This document shows, piece by piece, positions 53,401 to 59,400 of a stretch of 64,000 nt of DNA (the stretch's first letter is position 1; the number at the start of each line of letters is the position of its first letter). The notes under the pieces were generated by a model, which had not been told where the DNA came from, ran no database searches, and saw nothing but the letters and a program-made list of their open reading frames with translations. A program made the position numbers and the translations under genes. This stretch comes from Valencia hispanica (Eukaryota; Chordata; Actinopteri; Cyprinodontiformes; Valenciidae). The stretch spans positions 24,440,501 to 24,504,500 of the forward strand of contig OY747722.1 of NCBI GenBank assembly GCA_963556495.2. Reading direction: 5' to 3'.

Positions 53401-56400
53401 GCATGTTTTATCCGTTCTCTATGGTAGAATGAGGAAGAAGACGAGGAAAAAAAAAAACAAGCATGCAGAAAGAAATTATTGTGGTAGGAAAAATGATTGA
53501 TTTCCAGTCCCTCCAGGATTTTGCAGCACTTTTTTGTGATTGTTGCGGCCTAAAATGCCTCATGTTGTGGCAGCTTTGTTAACAGTTGCAAGAAAAGTTT
53601 CAATGTTTTTTTTTGTGATTTTCTTTTATTTTTCACCAAATCGCTTGAAAAATGTTATATCCATTTAAATTTTAAATTGTATTAATTGTAATAAGTGCAC
53701 TAGAAGAACACTTAACCATCCAGCAGAAGCTTATTGCTTGAACAAAAGAAGAACAGAGCAATAATTCCAGATTCATAGAATTCTGGAATACATAAACAAT
53801 AATAAAGTTTTTTCCTGAGCCCTTGACAAATAACTCAGTGAATACATAATAAAATAGTGTAATTAAACTTGCTAACAATAAATGCAATCCTGTACTCTAA
53901 AATTTGAATACAATAAATACAATTCTGCAGACAAAAGAAATTTAAAGTGCACAAATGCTTACAGCGTACAATTGTCTAAGATGAAGGGTGACAATAAAAG
54001 AAAAGTTGGGTTTCTTTAAGTATGTAAACATTCTAAAATAAAAATGTATTAATGAACATAAGAGGTGCAAATTCAAAAGTTCAGATTGACAGAATTTTGG
54101 AGCTGCTTACAACCTTACTTCATCATATCCTTCTACTCGACAGAAACTGAACAATAAACCCAAACTGAACTCTCAGCCCTCCATCCTCTCATGAACCCAG
54201 TCATTTGTGTATACATCTTATTGATTTACAACCCGCATTCTGAGCATCCATATACATAATGAAATTATAGAGGAATAAATAATAAAAGTTGAAAAAAAAC
54301 AGCAAAAATACTGTAAGCTGGTTAAGGTTCAGTGTCTTTTTGTTGTCTGTCATTTTGACCGACAGGGTTTTAACATGGTAATGGCATATTCAATAGGATT
54401 TATTTTTAATAATTTGAATTAATATTTAACCTGAATAAGCTGAACAGAGAATCCACATCCTACCATCACATCAACCAGATGAATACATGCAACCTTTTCC
54501 CCGCAGTGACAAAAATCACTGACTGTGGCCCCAGTAACTAGATTTAAAAAACAAAATTAAACAATCGCACTTAAAATACCAACAGTTCACCAGCTTGGAG
54601 CTGAACGGAAAGTCTCACAACTTGATGTTCTGGAGGCTGAATTCGGGCTCTGCTGCAGAACTGGACCACGACAAGCGCCATTTCAGCCAAAGTTTTGAAA
54701 TGACGGAACATTTCTCCAATTGAAGAGATCAGAAGTCAGAAAGACATTTGCTCTCATGGGAAGCTTAGTTTTTTATCATCATTAATTGTTTTATTAACCG
54801 TACTCAGTGTGTAAAGTTGAAAATGTCTGCATCAAGTGATCAGGGAATGATGGTAATTGTGCTCAATATTACATGAGGTACAAAACAATTTAGCTCCACT
54901 TTCATGTAGAGAATGAGGAAACCGTAGCCTATAGCATGTTCCTTGGCAGAGAGCTTGGTTGGCCAATGCAACACATTTCATTCTCACTTCCTCTCACATA
55001 AGAAACAGGAAGTGTACATGATGTGTGACGCGTCAGACATAAGATAATGAGAAGGAGAACCGCAATAGGTCAAACATGCGATAAAGTTGCGATAATTGGA
55101 TAAGATTGCAAGATGTGCAGACTTTGTGAGGATTGGCTGAATTTGCGTTAATAGTTGCGATCGCAACATCGCAAAATCCTGGAGGGACTGGAGTTCATTT
55201 GAACTTAATTGATTTGCCGTTTATTGTGACAGGCATATGTCTAGCCAGCCCTGTTAGTCAGTTTAGGCTGACAGTAATGTCTTGGTAATAATGCATTGTA
55301 TTTATAGGCACCTTTTACAACCCTCAAGGTCACCTTATAATAAAAAAATAAAAAAGAACTGTTAAAATAGAAGTGCAACCAGAGAGTATGCCGTCCTGAA
55401 CAGATGAGTTTTGAGTAGGGCTGGGCAATATTGCCTCAAAACTATACGGCGATCAAATCTAAAGCATGTGCAGCAACGATATTTATAGTGATATATTAAT
55501 TTCTTTATACATGTCAAAATGACTTAATTCTCACTTTCCAGATACATTGCAGCAGAACAACTTCCAAAAAAGTTTAGAGTGCCATTTTAAGAACATTTAT
55601 TGTGCAAAATGCAATTAATTTTTTTTTCCAAAGAAAATGCAACACAAAAATTCTCACAACGTAAAGATGAAGATATTTTAAATAAATTAAAAGCTCAATG
55701 TTATGAAAACACAAAGTTCAACTGCTTTCCTGCTTACTTATTTTGAAATTTTATATCGCAAAAAAAACCCAAAGCTGCACATATTTTAATTACAAATGCT
55801 TCAAGTTCAACAGGTTTCTTTTCCGTTAAATGGAAAACAACTAATTTTAGACTTGCAATATCTTGTGTAAAGAAGAACACTGAACATCAGTATTTATCAT
55901 CCTTGAGAGTACCTGGCTGATACAAAGTATTGTACGTAGGCCGGTACAGTCAAAATCTCCATCTTTAACTAAATTTATATCCTTTCTACCTTATACTGTT
56001 TATATCGCCCACTATTAGTTTTGAGTCTGGATTTGAAGAGGGGAAGAGAGTCGATGTTACGGATGTCTGATAGAAAGTTCCAGAGTATGGGAGCAGAACA
56101 GCTGAAAGCTCTGCTTCTCACAGTGATGAGGCGAAAGGAGGTCCGTTTACTAAACAGGTGACTTCTGAAGGCAAATGATTCCACTGGATTCTTTTTAGGT
56201 CTCTTAAACTGTGTAGCATATTCCTTCTACTTTTCAAGAATGTGCTACATTATGCTGGTCTATCAGAAAAATCCAATAAGATACCAGGGCTGGAAATTAC
56301 CTCTTTTTTTTTAGCTTATAGCGCTGGTGCTACAGAGGTTGTTGGTTTTGTAACGCAGACATAAAAGTTGTAGCATCAACACAAAATGTATTTTACCATC

Positions 56401-59400
56401 TCTAAAAACTGCGGAACATGGTATATTATTTTGCCTGAAGTATATACCATTGAGAGAAGGGAACTGGTACAAAATTTACAAGATATCAAATTGCAACTGG
56501 ACATGCAAGACCTTTTAAACAAAGTTTCTAGTTCTGAAAAAAACAAAACAAATGCTGAGCTATGTTAAGACAAAAATAATAGAAAATATAGGGTTTTTTG
56601 TACTTTGTAAAAAATAAGGGCATATTTAGTATGCACCAAACATTGCTTGCCAACTGCCATTAAACAGAAGTTTATGGCTTATTGTATTCGTTTCAGTGTT
56701 TTTTATTATAGGGTTTAAAAGTCCTACGTTGTTGAACTAACTACATATTTCGAACGTTCCTTGAATGCACCACAGGTGTGCAATGCAGAGTACAAGCTTC
56801 TGTCTGATGTCGGTGTGTGGCTTATAAAAGAAAGATCGGTCTTATACTTGCAGATTTCTTTTTTACTCTTGAATTAATTTTAAAAACAGAAAACAACTTT
56901 GTGAGTGGGTGAAATGAACGGAGAAAGGTTTATGATTGGTCAGTTGATGTAGTGTGATCATGCTGCGTGCACTGTAACATGCACTGCTGGTTATGTGGCT
57001 CACTTGTGTGGCTTATCTGGAGCTGTGTTTTGTGTTTGAAGGTTTGTGGTGGGAGATTGTGGACGAGGCAAGTTTGGGGTACCCTGTACATTTTCACACA
57101 CAGGCTTATTTCTTTTATAAACACTAGGTACGTAGGTAGACGCCACCCATGTAATGTTTTTGAACAGCAAAGTGGCTAAGTTGGCAGCACTGGCTTCAGG
57201 GAGTGTTCGTAATTCTATGACCCCGGTCTGCTTGTGATGTTGGCTTTTAACGCATCCTGCTAGTTTCAAACGTTGTGCAGTTTGATCCACTGAAATCTTG
57301 GGCTGTTCAGTGTGACACACCTCTAGAGATCGGTGGAGGTCGCACAGTGTGGCATGGACCTGTCCTTTGAGACGGCCCAAATGCTTAGCGTGTGAACAGG
57401 CCTTTACAGTTATAAAAAAATCAATTTAAAAAAAGCTGTCCCACAAGTGCTACATATCAAAAATAGTTTATTGCAGGGTTTTTTTCCATCGCACCTGCAA
57501 CATGTGTGCCGCAATGTACTGCCCTGGATACAGTGAAGTTTGACATCATAATGGTAAAAAGCTCCTAGGGTGTGAATACTTTTAGAAGGTAATGTACATA
57601 TCCAAAGCACCAAGCAAGTTTGTCATAAAGTATAAGGCCAGGCATTCAGCAGGTGGGGTCACACACAGATTTTACTCTTTCCAACACACGAGGTGATGAA
57701 GCGGAGGTCTAAACCAGCGTCATGTGATTTGATGTCTCCAGAGGTACCAAATAGCTGCAGCCTTAACATACAAAACAAGAGTTGAGAGCTTCGTCTATTT
57801 TGGGGTTCAGAGTGTGAGTCATCCCTGCTCTGATGTGGGCGATTTCTTCCTGGTGGCCTGAAGCTCAGAAAGGCAAATATTGCTGCAACGCTAGGTGACA
57901 AACTCAGGGGGTACAGTAAAGCGGAAGGAGAATAATGTTTGTTCACATTTAAAACCTTTAGCATTCATTTGTATTCAGCTCCATTTACTTTGATACTCCA
58001 AATCACTAGCCAACTGCATTCAGAGGTCCCCCAATTAGGAAACTGACTCCACCTGTCTTTAATTTGAACCATCGCTCCCAGAAAGCACCATTCACAACAT
58101 AAACGAATAGCGGTGGCAGCATCAGGCTGTGGGGAAGGTTTTCTTCAGCAGGAAAGCTGCTCCGAGCAGATAGGAAGATGAATGGAGCTAAATCCAGGAA
58201 AATGCAATAAGAAAACAAAAAGACTTGAGACTGGAGCAGAGGTTCACCTGCCAGCAGAACAACCCTAAGCACTAAGGATGTAAGAAAATATTGATATGTC
58301 GATATATTGCATTATTGCATTGATATTCAAAAGCGATGCATCAATTTTTATTTCTACATTACTTTTTAGAACAGTCCTTTGTGTAGTAAAATTTTAAGTG
58401 TGTGGTAGTTGGTGTCTGTTTTCACCTTCTTCATTCCAGTGGATGAACTCGATCAAGTAAAAAAACTGGATGTATTAAAGTATGAAACGGGTTGGAGTGT
58501 TTAGAATGCTGTTACAGTTTTTCTACAGTTAAATTAAGTTTTAAAAATCACAATATATAGTCTTACTCATAGTATCGCAATATATCGCATCACCAGATTC
58601 CTGCCAATACACATTCCTACTAAGCATTAGGGGTGTGCTGATTCACCATAAATCGATTCATAGTGATGTTAAACGTGCAAAATCGATAGCAATTCAAAAG
58701 TGTTCAAAAATCTATTTTTTGTTTCATAATTAAATTAGAAACATTAATGAAAAAGTGCCGCAGGGACATTTTTAGGGGACGGACCGATGGAAACATCATG
58801 GCTGAATATAAGTGTTTCAGTCATGTAGCATGAAATCTACAAAATTCAGCAGATATTTTGCACTTTAGTTGCAAAAGAAGCAGCAACATCTTCTTTTCCC
58901 CGGACATGTTCACCTTTTCGGTGCTGACCGGGCGTCCTCCCCGAGCTGCAGCTCATGTTTACCAGACGTCAGCCCAAGTGTAGCTTTAAGTATAAAACAC
59001 GAAGAAAATTTCCTTCATTCCACCTCGGTCGCGGGGAAATGTGTAGCAGAGAGCACCGTACTCATAGCTGGCAGATTGTTTTCTGTGTATGACAGGTGGC
59101 AAACATCCCATTGGTCAAACTGATACAAAAACCATAAAAAAAGGCTGTACAAAGAGTTCTATATTAAATTGACAGCAAAAAAAAAAACCAAAAAAAAAAC
59201 AGACTGGAGTATAGACTTTAAGTGTCTTTGGGAGAATGCGGCTTTTTATTTTCTATTACTTTGAATAGAAAATAATCCTTATTTTCTCAGAATATAGTTT
59301 CAGATTCGTGTAATTTTTGTCCTGTATGACTAAGAAAGTGAGCTATTATTGTTACAGGTTTATTTTCTAATATAGAAGATTAATTATTTCTATTTAGATT

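Larger units (their letters stand above)
52480..56285 (-). mobile_element. Tc1-like relic broken by a hAT-like element and by a LINE fragment
   Basis: Three separated pieces read in order along one Tc1 element. 52480-52987 has CATCACTTGTGGCAAACTGC and TTCCACTCTTCCATACAGGCC (in parts). 55246-55284 has GTTAGTCAGTTTAGG. 56157-56285 has GTGACTTCTGAAGGCAAATG then GCTGGTCTATCAGAAAAATC. The gaps are filled by the elements at 52988-55237 and about 55285-56156. Confidence 0.82.

Noticed and set aside
54984..55169. minus frame inside the nested element, possible transposase
   Set aside because: Short, no transposase motif, and overlaps the element's subterminal repeats.
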